Under the pieces are notes generated by a model. The model searched no databases. It was not told the DNA's origin and was given only the letters and a program-made list of their open reading frames with translations. This document shows positions 43,229-53,163 of a DNA stretch of 64,000 bases, piece by piece. The first letter of the stretch is position 1, and every line of letters starts with the position of its first letter. This DNA comes from Flavobacterium sp. LHD-80 (GTDB lineage Bacteria; Bacteroidota; Bacteroidia; Flavobacteriales; Flavobacteriaceae). The translations under genes and the position numbers were made by a program. The stretch covers positions 248,001 to 312,000 of the forward strand of contig NZ_JAVFVS010000011.1 of NCBI RefSeq assembly GCF_030929605.1. Reading direction: 5' to 3'.

Positions 43229-44130
43229 TATCCATTAATTAATTTTATAATTCTATTAAAGTCGGCTTCAGAATTAAACGGAATTGTGATTTTTCCTTTT
43301 CCATTGCCAGCGACTTTAATATCAACTTTCGAACCAAAATAATCGTTGAAAGTATTTTTTTGTGTTTCTCTAACCACAAACGAAGAATCTGCTTTTGGCT
43401 TCCCTTCTGCTTTTGGTTGTTGACCCTCGTGATAATTTTTAACTAAAGCTTCAGTTTCACGAACAGAAAGATTTTGACTTACAATTTTCTGATAAATATC
43501 AGTTTGAACGTCTAAATCTTCAATATTAATGATTGCTCTTCCATGTCCCATGCTGATAAAACCATCACGAATTCCTGTTTGGATAATTGGATCTAATTTT
43601 AAAAGACGTAAATAGTTGGCAATTGTAGAACGTTTTTTTCCAACGCGCTCACTCATTTGTTCTTGTGTTAACTGAATTTCGTCAATTAAACGTTGATACG
43701 AAAGAGCAATCTCGATTGGATCTAAATCATGACGCTGAATATTCTCTACTAACGCCATTACTAATGATTCATTGTCATTAGCAATACGAATATATGCAGG
43801 AACATGAGTTAAGCCAACTATAGTTGAAGCACGCAAACGACGTTCTCCAGAAATTAATTGGTATTTGTTAAAATCTAATTTTCGAACAGTAATAGGTTGA
43901 ATTACGCCAAGTTCTTTAATAGAAGTGGCTAATTCGCGTAATGATTCTTCATTAAAATTGCTTCTAGGCTGAAACGGATTTATTTCGATAGCACTTATTT
44001 CAAGCTCAATAATATTTCCAACAACCTTATCAGCATTTTTGTCATCTACTGATTTAATGTCGTTTTCGGGATCTTTTAATAATGCTGATAATCCTCTTCC
44101 TAAGGCTTGTTTTTTAATTGCTTTTGTCAT
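43228..44130 (-). CDS. parB: chromosome partitioning protein ParB
   Basis: The 300-residue protein has an N-terminal R-G-L-S-A-L-L motif, the CTPase/ParB domain with I-x-P-N/F-Q-P-R (I-N-P-F-Q-P-R), G-E-R-R-L-R-A and E-N-I-Q-R-x-D-L-D-P-I-E, an HTH (about 150-185; M-S-E-R-V-G-K-K-R-S-T-I-A-N-Y-L-R) and a C-terminal dimerisation part. It loads onto parS and spreads. No perfect parS (TGTTTCACGTGAAACA) is seen in the window. It is 5 bases downstream of parA. Confidence 0.96.
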   Translation of the reverse strand: MTKAIKKQALGRGLSALLKDPENDIKSVDDKNADKVVGNIIELEISAIEINPFQPRSNFNEESLRELATSIKELGVIQPITVRKLDFNKYQLISGERRLRASTIVGLTHVPAYIRIANDNESLVMALVENIQRHDLDPIEIALSYQRLIDEIQLTQEQMSERVGKKRSTIANYLRLLKLDPIIQTGIRDGFISMGHGRAIINIEDLDVQTDIYQKIVSQNLSVRETEALVKNYHEGQQPKAEGKPKADSSFVVRETQKNTFNDYFGSKVDIKVAGNGKGKITIPFNSEADFNRIIKLING

Positions 44131-44135
44131 AAAAA

Positions 44136-44903
44136 CTATTTGCTGTTTTTCTTTATAATTTCTTGCGCTAAATGAATATAGTTTACGGCTCCTTTACTAG
44201 TTGCATCATAATTAATGATACTTTCTCCAAAACTTGGTGCCTCACTTAATTTTACATTTCGCTGAATAACAGTTTCAAAAACCATATCGTTAAAGTGTTT
44301 TTGAACCTCTTCAACAACCTGATTTGATAAACGTAATCTAGAATCGTACATCGTTAATAACAATCCTTCGATATCAAGATCTGGGTTGTGTATTTTTTGA
44401 ATACTTTTAATAGTGTTCAAAAGTTTTCCTAATCCTTCAAGTGCAAAATACTCGCACTGAATAGGAATAACTACAGAATCTGCTGCTGTTAAAGCATTCA
44501 AGGTTAACAAGCCTAGAGATGGTGCACAGTCAATGATGATATAATCATATTCTTGTTTTGCTTCCTCTAATGCTTTTTTAAGCATATACTCGCGGTTTTC
44601 TTTGTCAACCAATTCAATTTCGATAGCAACAAGGTCAATGTGAGCAGGGATCACGTCAACATTTGGAGCTGTACATTGTAAAATGGCTTCTTTTGGTGTT
44701 ACAGTATGCTCAAGAATTTGATAAGTTCCAATTTCAACTGATTCTACATCAATTCCAAGACCAGATGTAGCATTGGCCTGAGGATCAGCATCGATTAGTA
44801 ATACTTTTTTCTCTAAAACACCTAATGAGGCTGCAAGATTTACTGATGTAGTAGTCTTTCCAACGCCTCCTTTTTGATTAGCAATAGCAATGATTTTGCC
44901 CAT
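44136..44903 (-). CDS. parA: chromosome partitioning ATPase ParA
   Basis: The 255-residue deviant-Walker ATPase has K-G-G-V-G-K-T-T-T-S (residues 10-19) with signature Lys, D-A-D-P-Q-A-N-A-T, and I-I-D-C-A-P-S-L-G. It drives segregation of ParB-parS complexes. No N-terminal HTH is present, as in chromosomal (Soj-like) forms. It is first gene in the run parA-parB-DUF5683-dapB-lepB-WbqC. ATG start. Confidence 0.96.
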   Translation of the reverse strand: MGKIIAIANQKGGVGKTTTSVNLAASLGVLEKKVLLIDADPQANATSGLGIDVESVEIGTYQILEHTVTPKEAILQCTAPNVDVIPAHIDLVAIEIELVDKENREYMLKKALEEAKQEYDYIIIDCAPSLGLLTLNALTAADSVVIPIQCEYFALEGLGKLLNTIKSIQKIHNPDLDIEGLLLTMYDSRLRLSNQVVEEVQKHFNDMVFETVIQRNVKLSEAPSFGESIINYDATSKGAVNYIHLAQEIIKKNSK

Positions 44904-45390
44904 TTATTTTCTGAATTTTGAACCGTAAAAATACAATTATTTATGGTTTTTGAAAATCTATTTTGTTAACATTTAAGAAACGTTGCTTATTCGTGGTTTC
45001 ATGGGTGTTCGGAACAAAATATTTTAAGTTGTAAATAGAATTACCATTGGAATCTTGACCAATTTAGTTGATGTCGCTCCTGTAAAAAGTCAGGAATCTA
45101 ATTTTGCCTTCAAGAAACGACCTTATTTTAAAATTTAAAAGATGATGTGATTTTATATTAAAAGAAATTTCAATCGTTTATATTCTTCATTTTTTTAATT
45201 TTTGTTGGGTAGCAAAATCGTTTAGAAATCAATGGAAATATTGTAGATAGCTTGTTTATGGTAGGAAATACTGACTTTGTATAGTTTTTGATAAGAAAAT
45301 TGAGAGCAAAAGTGGACTTTTAGGTTGAAGATTATCGCTATTTTGGGTTCTCTAAAAACTAAGATTATTACAAACTATTAAACCACAAAA
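44904..45390. other. 487-bp divergent gene-free region
   Basis: AT-rich, between parA (minus) and the secreted beta-helix gene (plus). A 36-codon open stretch without ATG start (about 45028-45138, product rich in charged residues, ending K-R-P-Y-F-K-I) might be a decayed gene end. No hairpin repeat of the kinds seen elsewhere is present, which is unusual for the window. Confidence 0.5.
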
Positions 45391-47571
45391 ATGAACATTC
45401 TTAAGAGTAAAAAAATGATTTCGGTATTTACAGCATTTGTGTTTATACTGATTCTATGCAGTTTTGTTTCACCTTATTCAGTTAATGAAAAAGTACAGGA
45501 GAAAAAGGCCGAAAGTAAAATTTTTTATAACAAAAAGAAACATGACATGACATTATCATGGTCGGCTTTTGGTTCTTCGGGAAATTATATAATTACAAGA
45601 GGAGGAAGTCGTTTGGCATCAGATTTTGTGCAAGTAGGTTCAACTTCTAAATTGACCTTTACTGATACTAAACCAAATGTTGATAAATATGAGAATTATT
45701 ATAAAGTTACTCGTAACGATATTGCCATTATAATTTCCCTTGAAAACCAGATTTTTGGTGACAATATGTATTTCTTTGATAGAAAGCATGAGAAAGCAGA
45801 AGCTGCGCGAAACGAAATTAATTCACAATTCGCAACTATTGGTTTAGGCGGAGCAAATGGCGAGTGGACAACAAAACGTCAAGCTTATTATTTTAAAGCC
45901 AATGTTAATGGTCAAACTTATGATGTTGGAGGATCTGGTTCTGCATCTTCGGCGGAAGCCAATTCAATAGAATTAGGATTTTATTCTCATATAGGAGGTT
46001 TGGGTAAAGTTCCTTCAGATGTTAAATTGGGATCTATATTTACAAGACCTCATTTGTCAGGCGGAGCAAATGCTACATGCACATTTTGGCGTTCTGTAGA
46101 AAATGTTGAAGTGATGCGTGATTTTTCATGGACCGTTTCTCAGTCAACCAGCGCCAGAAGATTGTTGATTGAAAGTACTTCGAAGTATATTTCGGACATT
46201 GGAAACACAAATTTTTGGGGAAGTGGAGGTTTTATTGCCGATACTCATTATACATCATCCAGGCCAAATTGGGCCGGACAACAACAATGGTATACTAGAA
46301 ATACTGTTTTTCCTTCGGGTTCAGGAGCAATGGGTGGTTCTTATAATATGGTTTGGCAAGGCTGTGTCAATCCTCCGCAAGAAGATGAGAAAAACTCTCC
46401 GGTTCCTACGGCACCTATTATAAGAGAAAAGCCTTTTCTTTTTATTGATAAAGATGGAGAATACAAAGTATTTGTTCCAGCATGGCAAAAGGATAGAGTA
46501 GGCGTTTCTTGGTCGGCAACAGATATGGGTAAAGGTAAAATTCAAGATTTGCTTACTGAGTGGTATGTTGCCAAAGGAGGTGATACTGATGTGGAAATCA
46601 ATGCCGCGCTAAAAGCAGGCAAAAATGTATTTTTTACGCCAGGACATTATTCATTGAATGCGCCTATTCAAGTAAACAGAAAAGATGCAATATTACTAGG
46701 TGCCGGAATAGCTTCGGTGACACTGGAACCAACTGAGAAAAACACTTGGGGTTGTATTTATGCCGATGATAAGGATGGAATTATCATTGCCGGACTTTTA
46801 ATGGATTCATTTAATAGTACAACGTATCAGGTTAGAATTGGAAACGAAGTAGCAAAAGGAGATCATTCCGCAGATCCTATTTTATTGACAGATATTACTT
46901 GTCGAGTAGGCGGGGTTCAGTCAAAAAATATTCAGATTCAGGTTGCTATGCAAATAAACAGCAATAATGTGGTTGGTGATCATTTCTGGTTATGGCGTGC
47001 TGATCATGGTTCGCAGAAAGGTGGAGATCTTCGATGGGTAAGAGACAGATGCAAAAACGGACTTATTGTTACTGGAAATGATGTTACGCTTTATGGTTTA
47101 TTTGTTGAGCACTTTCAGGAATATGAGGTGTTATGGCTTGGAGAACGCGGCAGAACGTATTTCTTTCAAAATGAACCGCCATATGATGCTCCAAATCAAA
47201 CAAGTTGGAGCAGTCAAGGAGGCAAAGTTGATGGTTGTGCTGCATTTAAAGTTGCAAATACCGTAAAAGAGCATCATAGTATAGGAATGGGGTCTTATGC
47301 AGTTATGACGGGAACTGACGGAAATGTAAATAAGAAAAATGGTTTTGAAGCTCCTAATAGCCCAAATGTGACGCTTGAAAAAATGTGTATTACTCGTTTT
47401 GCAGGTTCAGGAAATATTCAAAATGTTATTAATAGTACTGGCGGAAGCACAGCAACTGGTGTAAAACGTGTGGCGGTATACAATAAGGGAGAAGGTACAC
47501 AACCTTTTGATGAAGCGTTTAATTTGCCGAGTAATGAATCGTATCCTGCTTATATTAGTATGGAGAAATAA
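45391..47571 (+). CDS. large secreted parallel beta-helix (GH55/pectate-lyase-like) protein
   Basis: The 726-residue protein has a signal peptide (about 1-29). Residues 45-110 look like a fibronectin III-like strand domain (L-S-W-S-A-F-G-S-S-G-N-Y-I-I-T-R). A Gly/Ser/Trp-rich middle region (about 120-330) is not recognised. From about 370 there is a parallel beta-helix: D-V-E-I-N-A-A-L-K-A-G-K-N-V-F-F-T-P-G-H-Y, D-A-I-L-L-G-A-G, D-D-K-D-G-I-I-I-A-G-L, V-T-L-Y-G-L-F-V-E-H-F-Q. This resembles GH55 and proteins often mislabelled adenylyl cyclase or F5/8-type. A carbohydrate-active role is inferred. It stands alone with its own terminator. Confidence 0.7.
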   Translation: MNILKSKKMISVFTAFVFILILCSFVSPYSVNEKVQEKKAESKIFYNKKKHDMTLSWSAFGSSGNYIITRGGSRLASDFVQVGSTSKLTFTDTKPNVDKYENYYKVTRNDIAIIISLENQIFGDNMYFFDRKHEKAEAARNEINSQFATIGLGGANGEWTTKRQAYYFKANVNGQTYDVGGSGSASSAEANSIELGFYSHIGGLGKVPSDVKLGSIFTRPHLSGGANATCTFWRSVENVEVMRDFSWTVSQSTSARRLLIESTSKYISDIGNTNFWGSGGFIADTHYTSSRPNWAGQQQWYTRNTVFPSGSGAMGGSYNMVWQGCVNPPQEDEKNSPVPTAPIIREKPFLFIDKDGEYKVFVPAWQKDRVGVSWSATDMGKGKIQDLLTEWYVAKGGDTDVEINAALKAGKNVFFTPGHYSLNAPIQVNRKDAILLGAGIASVTLEPTEKNTWGCIYADDKDGIIIAGLLMDSFNSTTYQVRIGNEVAKGDHSADPILLTDITCRVGGVQSKNIQIQVAMQINSNNVVGDHFWLWRADHGSQKGGDLRWVRDRCKNGLIVTGNDVTLYGLFVEHFQEYEVLWLGERGRTYFFQNEPPYDAPNQTSWSSQGGKVDGCAAFKVANTVKEHHSIGMGSYAVMTGTDGNVNKKNGFEAPNSPNVTLEKMCITRFAGSGNIQNVINSTGGSTATGVKRVAVYNKGEGTQPFDEAFNLPSNESYPAYISMEK

Positions 47572-47903
47572 ATGAATAGAAAATATTTTTGAAATTAGAA
47601 CCTCTAAAAATCAATTGATTTTTAGAGGTTTTTTAGTCGATATATTGTAGTTTTTCTGTGTAAGGCTTTGTTTTTTTTAGTTTGTTGTAATGAAAGTTTC
47701 TTAGAAATTATTTTTTGTCCTTTTGTGTTTTTAACTCAATCAAACATCAATAATTCTATGTAGGTTATATATTTAAATGCATTAAAATTCTATTGCTACA
47801 CAAAACTATATCATTGCTCAAATTATTTATAGTGACATGGCTGTTTATCCTTTTAAGTTTTTGGTTTTTATTTGTTTGGCCAGTATTCTTTTCTACGAAT
47901 TAA
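47572..47903. other. 332-bp gap between the beta-helix and helicase-fusion genes
   Basis: It has the terminator above and otherwise AT-rich sequence without recognisable features. A 37-codon ATG frame at 47837-47950 runs antisense into the helicase end and is not convincing. Confidence 0.55.
47599..47634 (+). terminator. terminator of the beta-helix gene
   Basis: Perfect 16-bp palindromic stem AACCTCTAAAAATCAA / TTGATTTTTAGAGGTT followed by T run. Confidence 0.8.
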
Positions 47904-50900
47904 CTATGACAAAATACTTTCAAAATAAAGCTCAGGTAAAATTATTTTGATTTCCTGCGAAGTTTCTTCTTTAAGCCAGTACAAAATGAAATTCACGTTT
48001 ACGCTTTTCAATTTATAGTGTTTTGATTCCATTTCCTCAATTTTCTTAATGAGCAGCTTTGAAAATTTCAACACAGATTGCCCATTTGAATTTAAGCACT
48101 CATCACCCTTTACATGTAATACTTCTCCACAGACCAGTTGGGAAACTAAAACTTGTTTGTTGATGAAATAGTCTAACCAGATATCTTTCAGAGTTGCATG
48201 TACAGCAATTTTATCAGGTGTATAGTAATTTTCAAAATCTTCGATTTGTTCGAGATTTTCCGCCACCAAATGATTAAGATAGTTTGCATTTAGATGCACA
48301 TTTAGATTGTGTTTAGCTCTGGTCATTGCTACATATAATTGTCGCTTGGCTTCATCTGTAGCTATGTTAAAGTTCTCAAGTAAAAGGAATACATTGTCAA
48401 ATTCTTTTCCCTTGGCTTTATGAATGGTTGAGACAAAAATTGTTTCGCCATTTTCATTATAAAAATCCTCCAATTTAGATTCGCGGATCAAAACTTCTAA
48501 GTCAGATTTATACTTTTTGTAAGGATTAGTGGTTTCAAAATCTTTTATTATGTTCAGGTAGATTTCTAATTTATTGCTGTTACGGAACGTGTTTAGTAAC
48601 TCTTGTTTAGCATTGTTCCAAACTTCATCACTTATTGTGTAAATATCAGCTCCCAAATCTACTTTATCCAGTAAAAATCGGACTTCAACAAGATTATATA
48701 AACTAAAACCGTCGTTAGATTGTATCAGTTTTGCATTAATGCCATTCTTTAAAAGCAGTCCGGCAACTTTGACAGCTTCCTCGTTCGTTTTTGTGAGCAC
48801 ACATGTGGTTCCAGAAAGATCTGTGTTAGCGACATCGGTTACAAGAGGTGTGATCAGATTATTGCTTTGATATCTAACAACTTTGATTATTTCATTATCG
48901 GTTTGATTGGCAATAATCGGTGTTTCTTTTAACCTGTGGTGAATTTGTTGGACAAATTGATTTGAGAATGTAACCAGATTGCTTTTACTACGGTAATTTT
49001 CAACCAATTCATGTTTTATGGCCTTGTTGTCATAAATGAACTGTTCAAGATATTTAGAACTCGCGCCCCTAAATTCATAAATATTTTGATCATCATCTCC
49101 CACAGCAATAACCCTCATTTCTTCATTCTGCTCCATCAATGCGTTAATAAGAGCGAACTCGTCTGCATTCATATCTTGGGCTTCGTCAATAACTAAAACG
49201 GTCTTTGTAATTTTACTGACCTCAACATCACCATTTTTAATTCTTTCAACCGTAGTGTTTAAAATATCTGTTGATTTTTCTAAAGTACCAACTTTCCCCA
49301 GAAGATCAAAACAATAAGAATGGAATGTTTTAATCTCAATAAAGTTTGCGGCATTGCCAATCAGCTTTAGTAAACGCTTTTTAAATTCGGTAGCAGCAGC
49401 CCTGGAAAATGTCAGCATTAATAGTTGCTCATGTTTAACATCCTCCATCAACAGGAGCGAAGCCAGTTTATGGACCAAAACCTTTGTTTTTCCACTGCCT
49501 GGGCCTGCAGCAATTACTATATGCTTCGTTTCATTATCATTAATAATTTTCAACTGTGTAGGAGATAATTCACCGAATAGCTGTCTGAATTTTGCAGGGG
49601 TAATATTTCGTTTAATCTCATTTTGCCTGCTTCCTTTAAAATATTTGTTTAAGAAAGAGTTATAATTGAGTTGGAAATAATCCTCTGCAAACTGAAGTGC
49701 ATTCCTGTAATCGTTAATCATTCTTTGGGCATATTCGCCCACAATGTGAATTTGCTGGACTTTGCTTTCGTAAAACTGACTGAGCTTTTGATAATCGTCT
49801 TTAGTGTATTGCTTTTTATTATTTTGCTCAGTTCGCTCAATGGTTAAGCGGTTATACACAACAAGAAAACCGCCTTCTATCTTTATTGCTTCAATTCGTG
49901 AAAGGTAGAATAATGTGTCTTCAATATCATCAATGCTTATTTCTTTTTTGAAAAGGCTGAAACTATTATCATAAGCAGCCTTTAGTTCATGTACTGAAAA
50001 CTCCACCAAAATCTCATCTTTGTCTTCCTGATCTTTTACGGCTTCAGTGATGGTCTTATCATAAAAAAAATCAACAATAAATTTTGCAAGCTCATGCCGT
50101 TTTTCAAGTTTCTCTTTTAGTTGATCTTTACTTTGAAGGCAACATACAACAATATGGTTTTTAGAATGTTCTAAATTTTTTCTTTTAATCCAGTTTTTAA
50201 TAGACCAAAAGTTAATGACAGTTTTCAGCTTATTGGTATTTACACCATCACATCCATTTTTTTCAGCCTCTTCGTTCAATTCTTTCAAATGAAAGATAGT
50301 TTCTTCCTCTTTGAAAACCGGAAATAAAAAGTTTTCAATTTTACTATATGTCTCTACAATGAAAAGAGAGCGGTTTTTATTTTCTGCTTTCTTAATAAAT
50401 GCAGTCAAGTCCTTTGCATCGGCTAGGATATTCTCCTCACGTAGCAGGTTTATCACATTAATGACTTCTTCTTTAACAATGCCTAAATGATCACTGATAT
50501 AGTCTACCCTTGATTCGGCAGTCTCGTTATTGGTCTGTTTTCTGCTTTTGCTTGAAAAGAGTTTCTTTATAATACGTACGCCTTGTTCTTTTTGCTTTTC
50601 TTCAAACTTTTCGGAAGCGCTTATCTTATCAATGGCTTCCTGTGCATTTTTAGATAAAATACTATTAGCGAACACTCTTGGCATGTTCTGGCCACGTTTA
50701 AGATATCCGGCATCTTCAAGGGCAGCAATAGCAGTAGTTACACGCGTTTCTATTTCTACAACATTATCATCCCAACCAGCTTTGCGGGCAATTTCCAATG
50801 CTGAATTGGATACTTTAGAGCGAAATCTTGTGATATCTTTTATCGCTTTCCATACCTGCTGGATTTCTTTTATGGAAAGTTTGGTCTGGTTCAGCAAAAT

Positions 50901-52748
50901 AAAGTGCTTACTGAGATCTTCTTCATTGAATAGTACAAAACAATCAGCTGAAATATTTTCATCCCTGCCTGCGCGCCCTGCTTCCTGAACATAGTTTTCA
51001 AGTGAATCTGAGATTTCGTAATGAATAACCAAGCCCACATCTTTTTTGTCTACGCCCATGCCAAAGGCAGAAGTCGCCACCATTATTTGCGTTTCACCAT
51101 TTAAAAAGGCATCTTGGTTTTCGGTTTTTTCCTGTTTATCCATTTTGCCATGGTACGGTTTTGCACTAAAACCGTCATTGGCTAACCTTTCTGCAAGCAG
51201 AAACGCTTTTCGGGTTCGGGATACGTAAATAATAGTGGGGCAGTTTTTCTCTTCGATTAAATCCCGGGCGGTCAAATATTTTTCTTCTTCATTTTGTTTT
51301 TCAAAAACCTTGTACTGAAGATTAGTCCTTGACGCTTTTGAAGTAAAAACTTTAAGATCCAGCGATAACTTTTCGCTAAAATAATCCCGTATGTCTTCAA
51401 TTACCTTCTGTTTGGCCGTTGCGGTAAAGCATGACACCGGTATACCATCTTCAAGGTTTTTCTTTTGTTGAATTAATTTTATAAAATCGCCAATGTAGAG
51501 ATAGTCTACCCTGAAATCTTGTCCCCATGAGGAAAAGCAGTGCGCTTCATCAATTACAAAACGGGCCACTTTCCTTCCTAAAATCAGCTTTTCAATAGTT
51601 CTTGACCGTAGTGATTCAGGAGAAATATATAAAATAGATGCAGAACCGTCTTCAATACGCTCAAACGATTTGGCTCTTTCAATAGGATCTAATAGGCCGT
51701 TAATAGTAACGGCTTCAGTTATGCCATTCTTCTCGAGGTTATCAACCTGATCTTTCATTAGGGATTGAAGTGGAGAAATTACGATGGTCAGTCCTTTTGA
51801 ATTTTCAGCGCTCATAAGTGCTGGAACCTGAAATGTAATTGATTTTCCTCCACCTGTTGGGAAAACAGCCAGTACAGAATTGTTATTCACGGCTGCCTTG
51901 ACAGCTTTTTCCTGGAGTGGCTCGCCACCATAAGTTCGGTATGAGTCGAAACCAAAAAATCGTTTTAATCCTTTGTATATGTCAAGGGCGTTATTACAAT
52001 AAATACAGCCGGCTATGCAAGGTTCACTCCGCAACAATCGCATTATGCGCTCTACCTCAGGGAAGTTCTTTAAAACCCAAGGCGGTGTAATGGAATGAAC
52101 CGTTTTATGGGTTATAAATGAATTGATCAATGCCAGGCAATACGCCAGTTCAATAGGGTGGTCAGCTATTATTTTGGTTAGATTTGCATCTTCGCAAATT
52201 TCATTACGGAATTTTAATCTAATCAGAGCTTCTGTATCAGTATTAATACTCCTGTAATTTACAAACTTAAAAAATGCACCAAATTCCTTCGTGGAATTTA
52301 AGAGGTGGTAAAAGATTTCTTTAAACGTTTCATCAATTTGCCAAAAAGTGGCAACCTCACTATTGAATAAATCCCGTGCCTTAATGGAATCGTTTAGTGG
52401 GTTATTTGTGTCTTCTGTCTGAAGTTTGTCATCCTTCAATAATGCATGGTAGGGTTTTGTGGGGAATAATAGGGGGGACAGGTATAGCGTATCAATTATG
52501 TTTGAGGTGTTAATACCAGCATCATAAATTGCACTACTTATGTATTTTATATCGTGATTTAAAATGTTATGCCCGCACACATAATCACCGCCTTTGAGGA
52601 AATGGACGAAATCCCCTAAAGATGCTTTGTGGAATTGACTTCCGTTTTGTTTAATTGCCCCTATATCAAGGATTTTACCTTTCTTTGGTTCTATTTCGGT
52701 GTCAATAAATGTAATTAAACTGGTAATATTTTGTTCATCTATTAGCAT
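47904..52748 (-). CDS. DnaQ-like exonuclease-RecQ helicase-UvrD helicase fusion
   Basis: From the ATG at 52748 the product is 1614 residues (TTG at 52757 adds three). Order: DEDD exonuclease (about 10-130; F-I-D-T-E with Asp16/Glu18, G-H-N-I-L-N-H-D, last Asp about 126, the usual His of motif III replaced); a linker with three Cys (244, 248, 251); RecQ core (Walker A T-G-G-G-K-S 298-303, D-E-A-H 400-403, G-R-A-G-R-D-E 591-597); a winged-helix-like middle (about 620-1000); and a UvrD/Rep core (G-P-G-S-G-K-T 1082-1088, D-E-A-Q 1188-1191, G-D-D-D-Q 1217-1221, H-K-A-K-G-K-E-F-D 1443-1451, V-A-M-T-R-A-K 1473-1479). All helicase motifs are intact. It is a lone gene. Repair or defence is inferred only. 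Confidence 0.92.
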   Translation of the reverse strand: MLIDEQNITSLITFIDTEIEPKKGKILDIGAIKQNGSQFHKASLGDFVHFLKGGDYVCGHNILNHDIKYISSAIYDAGINTSNIIDTLYLSPLLFPTKPYHALLKDDKLQTEDTNNPLNDSIKARDLFNSEVATFWQIDETFKEIFYHLLNSTKEFGAFFKFVNYRSINTDTEALIRLKFRNEICEDANLTKIIADHPIELAYCLALINSFITHKTVHSITPPWVLKNFPEVERIMRLLRSEPCIAGCIYCNNALDIYKGLKRFFGFDSYRTYGGEPLQEKAVKAAVNNNSVLAVFPTGGGKSITFQVPALMSAENSKGLTIVISPLQSLMKDQVDNLEKNGITEAVTINGLLDPIERAKSFERIEDGSASILYISPESLRSRTIEKLILGRKVARFVIDEAHCFSSWGQDFRVDYLYIGDFIKLIQQKKNLEDGIPVSCFTATAKQKVIEDIRDYFSEKLSLDLKVFTSKASRTNLQYKVFEKQNEEEKYLTARDLIEEKNCPTIIYVSRTRKAFLLAERLANDGFSAKPYHGKMDKQEKTENQDAFLNGETQIMVATSAFGMGVDKKDVGLVIHYEISDSLENYVQEAGRAGRDENISADCFVLFNEEDLSKHFILLNQTKLSIKEIQQVWKAIKDITRFRSKVSNSALEIARKAGWDDNVVEIETRVTTAIAALEDAGYLKRGQNMPRVFANSILSKNAQEAIDKISASEKFEEKQKEQGVRIIKKLFSSKSRKQTNNETAESRVDYISDHLGIVKEEVINVINLLREENILADAKDLTAFIKKAENKNRSLFIVETYSKIENFLFPVFKEEETIFHLKELNEEAEKNGCDGVNTNKLKTVINFWSIKNWIKRKNLEHSKNHIVVCCLQSKDQLKEKLEKRHELAKFIVDFFYDKTITEAVKDQEDKDEILVEFSVHELKAAYDNSFSLFKKEISIDDIEDTLFYLSRIEAIKIEGGFLVVYNRLTIERTEQNNKKQYTKDDYQKLSQFYESKVQQIHIVGEYAQRMINDYRNALQFAEDYFQLNYNSFLNKYFKGSRQNEIKRNITPAKFRQLFGELSPTQLKIINDNETKHIVIAAGPGSGKTKVLVHKLASLLLMEDVKHEQLLMLTFSRAAATEFKKRLLKLIGNAANFIEIKTFHSYCFDLLGKVGTLEKSTDILNTTVERIKNGDVEVSKITKTVLVIDEAQDMNADEFALINALMEQNEEMRVIAVGDDDQNIYEFRGASSKYLEQFIYDNKAIKHELVENYRSKSNLVTFSNQFVQQIHHRLKETPIIANQTDNEIIKVVRYQSNNLITPLVTDVANTDLSGTTCVLTKTNEEAVKVAGLLLKNGINAKLIQSNDGFSLYNLVEVRFLLDKVDLGADIYTISDEVWNNAKQELLNTFRNSNKLEIYLNIIKDFETTNPYKKYKSDLEVLIRESKLEDFYNENGETIFVSTIHKAKGKEFDNVFLLLENFNIATDEAKRQLYVAMTRAKHNLNVHLNANYLNHLVAENLEQIEDFENYYTPDKIAVHATLKDIWLDYFINKQVLVSQLVCGEVLHVKGDECLNSNGQSVLKFSKLLIKKIEEMESKHYKLKSVNVNFILYWLKEETSQEIKIILPELYFESILS

Positions 52749-52757
52749 TAAACTCAA

Positions 52758-53163
52758 TAAAATTGCGGTTTGGTTAATCTTATCGGGCTATAAAATCATA
52801 AATATTTAATAGCGAGCATGATATGCTAATTTAGTATTTAATTTCTGATTTTTAGGATTTACTTAATTTTAATGTAAGATAACGTGGCATGAATTACCTC
52901 AAATGTTTTCAATGAGTTTTATAATCCTATTTTTCCGGGCATCAAGTGAATAGTGACGGTTTCAACCACGGTCTATATATTATAAATCGAAAATCATTTT
53001 AGGGTTATGGGAAGATTCTTAATTCCTCAGAATGACAAGTGGTTCGTTAAAACATAATCTTTTACCTTATTCCTGCTTTTGTGCCTGATTATATTTTTTT
53101 TTAAAAGATTTTCAGTTTATTGCAAAAAAAAAAGTCTTTCCAAATAAATGAAAAGACTTTTTG
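52758..53163. other. 406-bp gap between the helicase fusion and tRNA-Pro
   Basis: AT-rich with no ORF of note. It has a half copy of the CATTCCGAGG repeat at 53013-53038. No direct repeat of the tRNA 3' end is seen left of the helicase gene, so an integrated-element boundary cannot be supported. Confidence 0.55.
53013..53038. repeat. half copy of the CATTCCGAGG inverted repeat
   Basis: Twenty-three of 26 bases match the right arm at 14282-14307 (core TTCCTCAGAATGACAA). There is no partner arm nearby, so this is a remnant. Confidence 0.7.

Noticed and set aside
47837..47950. 37-codon ATG frame with a hydrophobic segment
   Set aside because: It overlaps the helicase-fusion end in antisense, has no promoter and ends by chance; too weak to call a small membrane protein.
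47572..53163. Prophage or integrative element around the helicase fusion
   Set aside because: No integrase, no phage genes and no att direct repeat of the tRNA end are visible.
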